In this document: in pieces, positions 1 to 8,515 of the stretch
Layout of the letters: the number at the start of each line of letters is the position of its first letter
Position numbering within the stretch: the first letter of the stretch is position 1
NCBI GenBank assembly: GCA_028565635.1
Contig: JAOXYB010038418.1
Coordinates: forward strand, 1 to 13,408
DNA from: Phoronis ovalis
Taxonomy: Eukaryota; Phoronida; Phoronidae
Length of the DNA stretch: 13,408 nucleotides
Direction: 5' to 3'
Notes under the pieces: generated by a model
Told to the model about the DNA's origin: nothing
Databases searched by the model: none
The model's input: the letters and a program-made list of their open reading frames with translations, nothing else
Program-made: the position numbers and the translations under genes

Positions 1-93
1 GAATTTTGAGCTACTAGGTCCCAAAAAGGGGCTTTTTTTACCCTTCATAACAAACATGGGTACCCAGTTATTCTGACCGTCACCCCCCCGGGG
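1..93 (-). repeat. Partial CCCCGGGGGGG-ended repeat, inward end cut by window
   Basis: Read on the minus strand from 93, the sequence begins CCCCGGGGGGG and then carries GGGTACCCATG and a later AGGGT. This is the same layout as the left end of the element at 9722-10249. The inner part (tcccaaaaaggggcttt on plus) looks like a diverged version of the phased internal motif. The element continues beyond base 1. Confidence 0.55.
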
Positions 94-704
94 CAGTGAT
101 AGTATATCACATTGGATACTATATTAAGTATTTATTTATTTAGAAATATAACAACTTTTTATATCATTAGAGTTTTATATATCCTAGGTCTAACTATTGT
201 CCTTTACTCTTTAGCAAAGTGGTACAGTATGATTTAGCTGCACCGTATTAACGGTACTTATTAATTAAATCAGCAAAACACAAGAATTTTGAAGAATTTG
301 ACCAGGAGAATTTATACCCGGAGAATAGGACTACTGCCACAGTGAAACATCAATGATACATGACCTCGTACTATGACATGGTCTATTATCATTTAATGAT
401 TGGACTAATGAGTTATGGACGTGTCAGACTATCCGGGTGTGACTTAAAATGGTAAAAATTATGGAGACTATATAATTATATCATGTAGGCCTACCGCATT
501 AAATGATTAATTGGCCTTTCATATCTCGTTCAAGTATAAACATTTAAATAATTACCTATTTTCCCGAGACACAGAGCAGCAACAGGAGCAAGAGTGGCAA
601 AATCAGACATCTTTATTGTCTTTTTTATAATTAGGTGAAAAGCAGTAAAATGAGTTGATCCCACAATTGAATGACCTAATTTTAAAAAGACCAATCGCCA
701 TCGG
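94..704. other. AT-rich intergenic DNA, no gene seen
   Basis: No recognisable coding exon, RNA gene or clear repeat. Composition is strongly AT-rich with short dispersed runs. Any transcript here would be beyond the expected end of cyclin K. Confidence 0.6.
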
Positions 705-802
705 AAGGGAGTCTAGACTGGTTCCCTGTCCTCCCGCTAGATATCCAGCCAACCGTCAGAGACATCTAGCGGGAGGACAGGGAACCAGTCTAAAGGGAGT
801 CT
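705..802. repeat. Perfect 28-bp foldback flanked by 10-bp direct repeats
   Basis: Arms at 715-742 and 764-791 are perfect reverse complements (starting AGACTGGTTCCCTGTCCTCC), separated by a 21-base loop. The 10-mer AAGGGAGTCT flanks the unit at 705-714 and 793-802, as a target-site duplication would. The stem is GC-rich compared with its surroundings. It may be a tiny foldback transposable element; a hairpin RNA is the alternative. No protein is encoded. Confidence 0.7.
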
Positions 803-1874
803 ATCTTAGTTTATAAAAGAGGAGAGTGTGTATCATAATAGTAAATACTCTCGTCGTATTTTACATTATTCCCTTGGCAATGCGAAGATGGTGTACCGGG
901 ACCGGGTGTATACCTTCTGCGTGAAGGGTGAATGGGCAATTTCTTTAGAAATAGTCAGGTTTGTTTTCGATGGTTCAGTTAGTGATGAAAGGTGCCGAGT
1001 GAAATTATACGGATTATAGCTGCTGGTCATTTGTGAAACAAGTACCTCCACATGAAACGGAGAATCACTCATTTAAAATGCGCGAAACATGAAAATTTCA
1101 AGCGTGAATGGAGAATAATTAATACACACATAGGAGCTTGTCATGCTTGACTGCTATATAACAAGATTTCGATAAGAATCATTGAATCAATTAGATAGTC
1201 TCAGATCAAGCTGCCTGAACTGCACACAGGACCTAAATATTTCCGTAATGACTAATGACAAACTGTAAAGTTCAATAAGTCCAAAATTTATATTACTAAA
1301 TCAAAACAGCAGGCTTCAAGAGAATAGAGCTTTACAAGTATAATACTTATTAAATACGAGCCTTCCCTTTAACAGAACCTTAACTTTAAACTTCCTTATT
1401 GAGAAGCTAAAAATTTAGAATATTATAAACTCCAAAATAATAGGTACCCTACTGTTAAAAATAATTTTTATTCACAAAGTAGAATACAGGCTTACTTTTA
1501 AGATACTTTATTCTCCAAAAGACACCTTACAATTCCTTGATTAGAAGCCTATATAACTTTTAGAAGATATTTATCAAAATACAAACACCCAAATACAAGT
1601 CTCTAAATAAAATCTTACCAAAAGTTTAGATTCCATATTTGGCCAGATATTAGCCGAAGTTTTAAAATATTGTATTTCTCCATATTGAGGCTTATCCTTG
1701 AATTGGGCCAATATTCACCATTAAAACAAAATCTTTATTTCCTATCACAATTAATATTTGGTTTTAGAACTAAAATTTGATATTTGTTTATATACAAAAA
1801 AGAAAGGGACCGTAACAAATCTGCCTGTCTAACAGGTTCGCCATTACGCATCAAAAAGGAAATGAAAGAGATTT
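803..1874. other. AT-rich intergenic DNA downstream of cyclin K
   Basis: Two overlapping open frames of 63 and 68 codons on opposite strands (about 828-1072) show no recognisable motif or splice context and are taken as chance. The rest is AT-rich, with many AATAAA-like hexamers in 1300-1800 on the minus strand that might serve longer cyclin K 3' UTR forms. Confidence 0.55.
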
Positions 1875-2017
1875 ATGAATACTTAATAAAATGCTTTATT
1901 ACTGACAACAGCCTTCAGAACATTCAATGACCTCACTGATATTTTTATCATAAACACAAACTATCACCTTTTAGAAAACAATGATACCAAATACAACACT
2001 TCAAGAGCAGCATTGGA
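1875..2017 (-). other. CCNK: Cyclin K 3' UTR (inferred)
   Basis: The DNA after the stop codon is AT-rich, without a continuing reading frame. The end is placed about 20 bases past the AATAAA at 1895-1900 and is an estimate; other AATAAA-like hexamers further downstream (for example near 1735-1740) could be used as alternatives. Confidence 0.5.
1895..1900 (-). promoter_or_regulatory. Poly(A) signal AATAAA of cyclin K
   Basis: TTTATT on the plus strand reads AATAAA on the minus strand, about 118 bases beyond the cyclin K stop. It is followed on the minus strand by a U-rich run (tctctttcatttcctttttg), which suits a downstream cleavage element. It is the first canonical hexamer past the stop that I noticed. 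Confidence 0.6.
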
Positions 2018-2604
2018 TTATTTTCCTAAAACAACTAAATTACTACTATTATGTCTCTTATCCTTTTTATTTCTACGATCCTGTTTTAACTGTCCAGCCT
2101 GTTGTTGTTGTTCATACTGACCCCTTGGAGGAGCTTGCTGCTGCATTGGATAATTCTGCTGTTGTCCTGGAAATGATGGTGGGTTTCCAGTTGGCGGAAA
2201 CTGCTGCGGAGGTGGTTGATTATAATTCTGACTGGGATAAGGATAACCTGTACTAGCTGTAGGAAAGCTCTGTGCCGGAGGTGGCTGCTGTTGACTGTAC
2301 GCTTGATTATAAGCTGAATATTGTTGTAGTGACGGCTGCTGATAACTTCCATAACCTGATTGTGTAGACGGTGGCTGTTGATAACCAGGCTGTTGTGGTG
2401 TGGTATATTGGGTATATGTTGTAGGTTGAGGATATTGTCCACTCGCATATTCCTGCGTGGAAGGGTTTCCAGCCATTAATGACGAAATGTTCTGTAATCC
2501 TTCTTGGTTCATAAAAGATGAGGAATACATTTGTGTTGATACATAAGGGTTATATGATGAAGAACTAGGAAGAGCTGCATAAGTGGTCTGCTGCTGATGA
2601 TGAT
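2018..2604 (-). CDS. CCNK: Cyclin K last coding exon (residues 315-509, stop TAA)
   Basis: A 587-base terminal exon after a CCTCTTGTAG acceptor. It completes D315 and then encodes a Gln/Pro/Tyr/Ser-rich tail. The block [20 protein letters not shown] (341-360) resembles a short conserved segment near SSYMSGEGYQSLQSMM of vertebrate cyclin K, recalled from memory. Repeated YxxPQQP-like and QQQ-containing segments follow. The C-terminus has a basic cluster at about 488-498 ([11 protein letters not shown]) that could be a nuclear localisation signal, then SSNLVVLGK and TAA at 2018-2020. Open frames on the opposite strand and in a second minus frame here are compositional shadows of the repetitive tail. 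Confidence 0.94.
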
Positions 2605-5600
2605 CTACAAGAGGAAATTCACATAAAAATGTAAAAAAAAAATACTAGACCTTTAATGCATCTGAGACAGAATAATACTTATATTGACAGACCAAAAGGT
2701 GGTCAGCAATGCTGGTTTCAATTCTTGACCACTAGAGGATATTCTAAGAAATTACGAGACTTTAAGGGAAAGCCTATCATTCAGAGCATTGAATAATATT
2801 GGTGAATGGGGATTAGCTCACATATCCACTTGGGAAGCTCCAAGTGGAAAGAGTTCCTTTTTCTGTAAATTTTGTATAACATAAAAATTATTTTAATTGT
2901 ATTCAGTTCATTAATTTCATATCATCAACGTCAGTCTATGCTTTTACAAGTAGTTCAAAGTTATAAACCATACAAGATTATCTAACATAAGTAACATGTA
3001 TGACAAACTATTAACTCATTTTTAAATCACCTAAAGAGGTGCTAATCCAAGCAATTGTATCACGCTCATTGTACTGCACATGGCATCTTAAAGTGGCACT
3101 GTATCCTTTTGTTTAAACAACATGCTGATTCGGCATTTTAAACAGGGATAAACAAAGACACCAATGAAGACAAAATTGCATTGTGTTTAGTTTAAAAATA
3201 TCAATCTCCTTATGATAATGAAGGTTACAGCTAACCTGCAGGTTGATTACCAGCCGTCTGTGCCACATTTGGAGCAGTTTGAATATCTGTCATTGATGGA
3301 GGTTCATGCCGGGCCATTTTTGATGGATGTGCCCCAGCTGAATCAGTTGGTGTTACCTATAATTGCATCAAATCGAATAGTTAACAATTTCATATTAAAC
3401 TAAAGGAATTATGATTTTCAAGCAAAAATGAGACATAAAAAGCTTTTATCTTAAACCTTCCACTGATATAGGAAACCTGTAATAATTTGTCATTTTTTAA
3501 AATCATTCCACTGTAGAGGAAGCAAATGAATACGGTAAACTAAACATCTTAAGTTCACATCAACCTAGAATCAAGCTAGTACCACACATGTAGTATATAC
3601 AGGAGTCCTGAGATAACTCACTGATCTAGGATGTTTTCTTGCTGCAGGAGGGGGTGGAGGCACATCTTGACCTGATTTGAGCGGTGGAGATTCCCCTCTC
3701 TTCTGACTCTGCGAGTTCTGCGAGTACAAATCTAACACTTGGTGACAAATATCTACAAAGTGAATAAACTATCAGCACCACTGGCCAGTGTATACATGAG
3801 GTGGTGTTAGTCACAGTCAACTTTTGTGTTTAGTGCATGAATGATGCGAGTGTGGAAAAGTACTTGGTTCTTCATTCAGAAAACGAGGAATCGTTTGTGA
3901 CCACTAACTCCACCTAGTGAAAGCAAATAACATGTCGCAAAAAGGGTTAGTAATCACCCAACGCACAAATTTTAAATCTGAATTTCCTTACCTTCCATTA
4001 ATTCAAGCGTCATGTTTTCTACAAACTGGTCCCACCATTTTCCCTTGTATCCAGCAGGTTTATCCTGCCAGTCTGTTATTTCAAATTTGTTCAGTCTACT
4101 TGCCAAATACATAAGTGATACTGCTATGATTTCTGGCTCCCATTGTAGACAGAGTGATGTGCAGTAACTAGAAAATACAAAAGTGAAATATTGAAACAAG
4201 TGAGAACACCATAACAAGAGAAAATCTATAAACTGAATAATGCCAATTACAGAGGCACAACCTTTAAGATGTGTTAGCATGGTGTTTATAAAATGATACC
4301 TTTTTTTGATTCTAAATGCCAAAATAAACAGTAACCACATTTTGCATCGCTTTCAGAATTATGATCAAAATCTTGAAATTCCCATGTAGCCATGTTGATG
4401 ATCCTAAACTCTTTTGCTTTATATGTTTTAAGAATCTGAATATTTATGTGTAACACAAACCAATAAAATCAAATTCCAATTAGTAGTGTAACACTTTATA
4501 GTAACAATTGCTCAATTAACATATAAAGAAGCTACACCATAATACACAGCATACTCTCACTCTATTAAATCACAATCTTTCAACAGCTTTTTTGCAATCA
4601 TCCACTATACACAAACCTGTCATTAATAAAAGTCCATGACATCTGAACCATTTTCTGAACTTTCGCTTTATCTCCCCGAAGAGTCTTGGCATACTTCAAC
4701 AGGAAGCTATACGGATGTTCAATCTGGAGATCAAACTTTATGGTCTGCAATAGTATTCTCTCCATAGTCATAACTTCTTCCTAATAAACAACAATAATGG
4801 TCTGAAGCACATAACAAAAATCTAGTTAAACCAAGGGCAATAGATCTAGCATATAAACAATTATAGTTTCTAGACACCTGTAAATAACCTTTTTCGCGAT
4901 ATTTTGTATGCAAAGTTGGAGTAACGTCAGGAAACATATTTCCCGCCTTAATAGACTTCTGGAAAAACGAAACGCAATGCAACGTACAGTGTTTCCCACT
5001 TACCCTCTAGTGATAAAATAGAACTGGGTAAACACCTCCAGAATTTCGGATTCTTACATTTGAAGCCAGGGATTTCTATTACAAGTATGAATCTACTGGG
5101 GCAGGTACAAAACTTTCCAGAATATTGAGTATTTTATATTCTGCATCAGAGAGTTTTCGCCTAGTTTCGTCTACTGATGTCCCAGCTGTAGTACCTCTGG
5201 TGTACCACAGGAGGTCGCTTAATAAACAGGATAAGTTTCGAATATGAGTTATGGGTAGTAAATCTTACTATGTACCCATTTTATATACTCATTTGATACA
5301 AATGATTAAATTTATGATTACCATTTTGTAAAAAATAAAGAGTTAAAACAAAGTTTTATTGCGTTTTTAAAACAAAAATTAATCTTTGAGGATTTGTCAG
5401 TTTTCATTTCACAATTTGCATCTTACAGGATTTCCACATAAATTATCAACCATTTTAGCATATGTGCAACAAAATACTATCTACTAATTTTTTGTCAATC
5501 AAAATAGTATCTTTCCATTGTTATAACACTCACAATCTATGTAAAAGCAAACAACTACGTCATAATTCATTTCCTGGTGTAACTATAGGACATGAGATCT

Positions 5601-7429
5601 ATAGGACAGGGTTGGGACATCATCGGAAAATTTAGCGCATGATGTACCGTTTAGAAACTGGCGCTATTTTCTGTAGAATTCTTTTATGTACTAATAATTG
5701 AAATATAATCATTATTTACTTTCTTAGTATATGCTAGACCTATTGCCCATGGTTAAACTATGGTGTTATTAGAAACCAGACTTTCAGAATGTTGCAGATG
5801 TTGCAAGCAGTAAGCCAGTTACATGATTCTTAAACAGAGAAAGTAGTTCTAAAATCCATAGCCTTCTTTTAATATATTTATTATAAATTGCTGTATAAAA
5901 AATATTATATTTATCGAGTACTTCCATTACCATTTATAGACTGCCAACTAGCAAATTGATCACATAAACAGCAAATTTTACATGCCAATTGGAATTTGAC
6001 TGTACAAACAAAATGCCTCCTCAAAAGCAAGAGCTTGAACAATTAAAGAAATTAGTGGACAAAAATAATAAGCTTTGAGTTTGAGTTGCAGACTGATGAG
6101 AAGACATACCTCTACATTACAGATGATTGTATAAGCAAGTTAACATTGAGACAAACCTTTGGGTCTTCACCAAAGAAAGCAAACTGTTGATCTGGTAGTA
6201 TACTTCGAACAGCCTTGATAATGTCTTTACATTTTTTTGGTGTTTCTTCAACTTTACCAGCCAGGAATAAACAGGTTGTAGCCATTACCTAAGCAGTAAT
6301 AAACAAAAATGGATTGGAACTGCACACAAGCTACAGGGTTCCTGTACTATTATGTTTAACAGACAAAAATGTTAGACCACCCTTAAAATATTATTGTGTG
6401 GTTGCCGACCCACCACTAGAGGGGTGGGTACGGGTTGGTAACTAGGTAGAATTTTTTTTTTCAGTTGAGAAAAGCAAATGTGAAATTCCAGGAGAATGTA
6501 TCTAGATTTTGATCGAGAAAGATTTTAAAGCACAAAAAAAAAATTGCTAGAAAGGGCAAAAACATTTTTGGGTCGGCACTTTCGTCATGGGTCGGTCGGC
6601 AACCACAAACCAACAATTTTTTAAGGGTGGCCTTATTCAACAGTTTTATTGTGAAGGGGATGCTTGTCTCTTCGCTTGTTTAGGTAAGTAATCGTGACGC
6701 AGGGTCAGGAATAAGTTTTGTGTCTGCGGTCTGCAACCCACAGCAGATACACATTCAAAAGCATATCTCTTAACAAGTAGAATTCGAGAAGTCAATATAT
6801 GGTTTCTTGGATTGGATGCCACTGTATTCTTTCAATATTCAGCACTATGAATTGTCAAGTATTTAGATCTACTTGTACGAGGAAGTTGCACAACTCCATA
6901 ACTATATGTATGGTCGAATATACAACAATTATAACTTGTGATAAAAACATTACTACTTTTTCATGCCTTTGTAGCAGTTTGTATACTTACATATCTGTAG
7001 AAATCTCTGAATGAGTGGTACATATAAAATCTGTGAAAATAAACCACACCTGTGGCACAAGTATCATGATGTCTGGAGAATCGGTGAAGGTAAATAACAA
7101 GTTTGTCGTTTAAATTGATAAGTACCATTTCTTTTTCTTTCTAAGAATGTTATGAGCCATTTTAGGTACATACCTAAAAATCCTTTATGTTAAATTTTAA
7201 TTTTATACCAGTTACCAGAGATTAATATTGGTTGCTTGATTAACTATATATATATATACTGCATATATACTCTAAGCTTTTTAAAAGGATACAAGCCTAG
7301 CTTTTGGCCAGCTTCATTTATAAATCTAGCTCCTTCTCTTTTATATCGACTCTCTGTCTCAAAGTCTATACCATCTCGTATAGATGGACTACTCTGCAGC
7401 TGTTTCTTTGTATAATACCAACACGGCAT
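2018..7429 (-). CDS. CCNK: Cyclin K, eight coding exons spliced
   Basis: Join, in transcript order, of 7429-7293, 7072-6991, 6288-6157, 4780-4617, 4167-3992, 3752-3622, 3356-3236 and 2604-2018, giving 509 residues plus TAA. All internal borders are AG/GT and the phases match at each junction. Cyclin K binds CDK12 or CDK13 in the nucleus; these kinases phosphorylate the RNA polymerase II tail during elongation and support expression of long and DNA-repair genes (family knowledge). Visible hallmarks are [10 protein letters not shown] at residues 2-11, YREGAR-type residues (YKREGARF) near 29-36, [11 protein letters not shown] at 57-67, [12 protein letters not shown] at 82-93, the [10 protein letters not shown] stretch from 132, [10 protein letters not shown] at 179-188 and [10 protein letters not shown] at 232-241. 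The Lys-Glu pair expected to touch the kinase is K85 and E124. Residues 270-498 form a low-complexity P/Q/Y-rich tail. Vertebrate cyclin K is about 580 residues with a more proline-rich tail and a longer N-terminus. ATG 7429 is the preferred start because it directly follows an acceptor; a coding upstream exon is not excluded. Confidence 0.95.
2605..3235 (-). other. Cyclin K intron between coding exons 7 and 8
   Basis: A 631-base GT-AG intron (minus-strand donor GTTAGC at 3235-3230, acceptor CCTCTTGTAG ending at 2605). No repeat or RNA gene was recognised. Confidence 0.8.
3236..3356 (-). CDS. CCNK: Cyclin K coding exon 7 (residues 275-315)
   Basis: A 121-base exon (40 codons plus one base) between an ATTATAG acceptor and a GTTAGC donor. 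It encodes a variable tail segment, [20 protein letters not shown] followed by [13 protein letters not shown] and TAGNQPA. I see no conserved motif in it. It is supported by its open frame in the phase required on both sides and by its splice borders; the donor matches the consensus less well than the others. Confidence 0.85.
3622..3752 (-). CDS. CCNK: Cyclin K coding exon 6 (residues 231-274)
   Basis: A 131-base exon (2 bases plus 43 codons) between a TTTGTAG acceptor and a GTGAGT donor. It ends the globular part with [11 protein letters not shown] and moves into the disordered tail, including a [14 protein letters not shown] stretch. In vertebrate cyclin K the equivalent ICHQILDLYSQ block also ends the second fold, so the order of domains is conserved. 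Confidence 0.95.
3992..4167 (-). CDS. CCNK: Cyclin K coding exon 5 (residues 172-231)
   Basis: A 176-base exon between a TTTTCTAG acceptor and a GTAAGG donor. It contributes the last base of S172, 58 codons, and the first base of D231. It encodes the second cyclin fold: [20 protein letters not shown], then [20 protein letters not shown] and [18 protein letters not shown]. The [12 protein letters not shown] and KWWDQFV blocks match cyclin K closely. Reading on past the donor gives only a few intronic codons before a stop. Confidence 0.96.
4168..4616 (-). other. Cyclin K intron between coding exons 4 and 5
   Basis: A 449-base GT-AG intron with a TTTTCTAG acceptor. It is AT-rich and I see nothing specific inside it. 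Confidence 0.8.
4617..4780 (-). CDS. CCNK: Cyclin K coding exon 4 (residues 118-172)
   Basis: A 164-base exon (54 codons plus 2 bases) between a TTATTAG acceptor and a GTTTGT donor. It encodes [20 protein letters not shown], then [19 protein letters not shown] and the start of the second cyclin fold ([14 protein letters not shown]). E124 in TMERIL is the expected invariant glutamate of the cyclin box. Codon S172 is completed by the next exon. Confidence 0.96.
4781..6156 (-). other. Largest cyclin K intron, between coding exons 3 and 4
   Basis: A 1376-base GT-AG intron. It holds a short imperfect palindrome around 5190-5213 (ACCTC ... TGGTGTACCA ... GAGGT) and a nine-base direct repeat CTATAGGAC near 5584-5608. 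No exon, RNA gene or complete mobile element was recognised. Confidence 0.7.
6157..6288 (-). CDS. CCNK: Cyclin K coding exon 3 (residues 74-117)
   Basis: A 132-base exon, exactly 44 codons, phase 0 at both ends, between a GCTTAG acceptor and a GTTTGT donor. It carries the cyclin-box signature [21 protein letters not shown]85 corresponds to the invariant lysine of cyclin boxes that contacts the kinase. The exon ends in FGEDPK, which continues as EEVM in the next exon, as in vertebrate cyclin K. Confidence 0.96.
6289..6990 (-). other. Cyclin K intron between coding exons 2 and 3, with MITE
   Basis: A 702-base GT-AG intron with a consensus GTAAGT donor. A 258-base terminal-inverted-repeat element lies inside it and accounts for over a third of its length. 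A plus-strand open frame at 6799-7014 partly overlaps coding exon 2 antisense and is not credited. Confidence 0.8.
6375..6632. mobile_element. Non-autonomous PIF/Harbinger-like MITE in intron
   Basis: The ends are inverted repeats: 6375-6410 begins GACCACCCTTAAAA and includes GTGTGGTTGCCGACC. The reverse complement of 6594-6632 begins GGCCACCCTTAAAA and includes TTGTGGTTGCCGACC. The repeats differ by a small insertion and a few substitutions. TTA flanks both sides (6372-6374 and 6633-6635). A 3-bp TWA target duplication together with GGC-type ends is the known pattern of PIF/Harbinger elements. At 258 bp it has no transposase and would depend on an autonomous partner. Confidence 0.75.
6991..7072 (-). 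CDS. CCNK: Cyclin K coding exon 2 (residues 46-73)
   Basis: An 82-base exon between a CTCCAG acceptor and a consensus GTAAGT donor. It supplies the last base of L46 and then 27 codons, ending in phase 0. It encodes helix 1 of the first cyclin fold, with [12 protein letters not shown] followed by [15 protein letters not shown]. The YFHRFYM core is highly diagnostic for the cyclin K/T/L group. Confidence 0.94.
7293..7429 (-). CDS. CCNK: Cyclin K coding exon 1 (residues 1-46)
   Basis: Begins with ATG directly after an acceptor reading CTTGCAG on the minus strand and ends at a GTATCC donor, phase 2 (codon L46 is split TT/A). It encodes the N-terminal helix segment [11 protein letters not shown] and [17 protein letters not shown], which precede the first cyclin fold. 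Vertebrate proteins have about 25 more residues before PCW. Here the frame upstream of the acceptor meets TAA within three codons in genomic DNA, and in the proposed spliced 5' exon it meets TAA two codons before the ATG. The ATG has A at -3 if joined to that exon. This favours initiation here. Confidence 0.9.
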
Positions 7430-8359
7430 CTGCAAGCATTAAGTCAGGAATAACATAGATGCAATAATTGTCCTGGATGAATGACCCTACAATTTCAATC
7501 TATGACTGGCCTGGGAATATCACTTTCATACATTCAGACAGGGTTCAGCTGGACTTCCTAAACCCTTTTAGTAGAAATATCTAATTCCAGCTCAAAAATG
7601 CCATTGGTAGAAATACCAAAAGTCAATAATCTTATCTGTTGAGAAATGATATGATAAGCATCTTAGCGGTATAGAAATCAAATTTTTGTTGGTTAAGGCC
7701 AGATAAATAAACACTGAAGAAATGGGCAAAGATAAAAGGCAAATAAAATTTGGTGCTGTAGTCCTTTGGTAAAAAAGCTAACAGTAGAGACACCAAATTA
7801 TGGTAAAATAACCGACAGTTGAGATACCATAACTGGGTAAAATTACTTACAGTAGATGCTAAAATTGCAAAATCACAAACACTGAGTAGAGATAGACATA
7901 GGACACAAAACGAACCCTTTTCAGCAGAACCTCCCCATATTATTATGATTCAGAGTTATATCATTGGGTGTTATGGTCCCAATAATGTTAAAGTGTCGAA
8001 AGTTTTTCAACGTGGTTTTATAATACAATATAATAGTACGAAAAAAATGAAATTTTAGGACAATGTCTTTAATATATAACGCCTACGATCATGTATCCAG
8101 AACTTTAAACTAGGATTAAGTACAATTAATTGTTCATTAAACAAACGTTAAAAGGCATGGCTAAGAGAAGTATACAGTGTTTCTGTAAAAGGTAAGTCGC
8201 GTGTGTAGAGTTCTATGTATCCTAGCTGAATCTAACTTCTAACACTCCACACTCGCTGAAGTTCAATGAATCGGGTGGCGTCGACCCGTGTTTCTGTTTT
8301 GATAATGTTGTGCACTTATAATACCATGGTTAGATTTAAATTGATCTTTAGTAACTTAC
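7430..8359 (-). other. Inferred 5' UTR intron of cyclin K
   Basis: This span is an intron if the candidate first exon is real. Its borders are GTAAGT at 8359-8354 and CTTGCAG ending at 7430. It contains a three-copy 34-bp tandem repeat and an AT-rich open frame at 7819-8058 (plus) that overlaps that repeat and is not credited. A GTAAGT on the minus strand at about 7851-7846 is another possible donor, within the third repeat copy. Confidence 0.45.
7767..7868. repeat. Three degenerate tandem copies of a 34-bp unit
   Basis: Copies occupy 7767-7800, 7801-7834 and 7835-7868. Each starts (T/G)GGTAAAA and has a (G/C)ACAGT(A/T)GA-like core around positions 16-23, with the same length each time. Divergence is substantial, so this is an old, small minisatellite. 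Confidence 0.6.
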
Positions 8360-8465
8360 CTTTTATAAAACATTACCAATCGTGCTAAAAAAATAGTTTT
8401 TTCGCTTAATTTTTTCGAAATCTATGGCACAAAATTTACAGGACCATGGCGTTCGCCATATTTGT
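8360..8465 (-). other. Candidate non-coding first exon (5' UTR) of cyclin K
   Basis: On the minus strand a consensus donor AAAAG|GTAAGT sits at 8360/8359, about 930 bases upstream of the acceptor before the cyclin K ATG. Joining them puts AAAAG before ATG (A at -3) with an in-frame TAA two codons earlier, so the exon would be untranslated in the cyclin K frame. It contains two other ATGs: a seven-codon uORF (8459-8436) and an ATG at 8373 opening an out-of-frame uORF that would run across the junction and end at TAG 7368-7366. The start of the exon is a guess from the promoter motifs nearby. Confidence 0.45.
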
Positions 8466-8515
8466 TGACAGTAGCGACACCTGGTGGTAGTTAAATTTGT
8501 GAAGTATTGGTGCAG
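8440..8515 (-). promoter_or_regulatory. Candidate cyclin K promoter with CCAAT, CTCF-like and ATGGCG motifs
   Basis: On the minus strand, in order, there is CCAAT (8510-8506), a CTCF-like core CCACCAGGTGTCGC (8487-8474; one position off the usual CCASYAGRKGGC), and ATGGCG (8459-8454), a YY1-like motif common near metazoan housekeeping start sites. ATGGCG also occurs on the plus strand at 8446-8451, making a near-palindrome with a 2-base centre, so divergent transcription is possible. The position just upstream of the candidate first exon supports the call; there is no direct evidence of transcription. Confidence 0.4.

Noticed and set aside
828-1072. Overlapping 63- and 68-codon frames on opposite strands
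   Set aside because: Short, mutually overlapping, no recognisable domain, and no splice signals that extend them.
1981-2448. Open frames on the plus strand (1981-2256) and in another minus frame (2448-2086)
   Set aside because: Both overlap the low-complexity last exon of cyclin K; its repetitive codons leave other frames open by chance.
3917-4114. 65-codon plus-strand frame
   Set aside because: It lies largely antisense to cyclin K coding exon 5, whose protein identity is certain.
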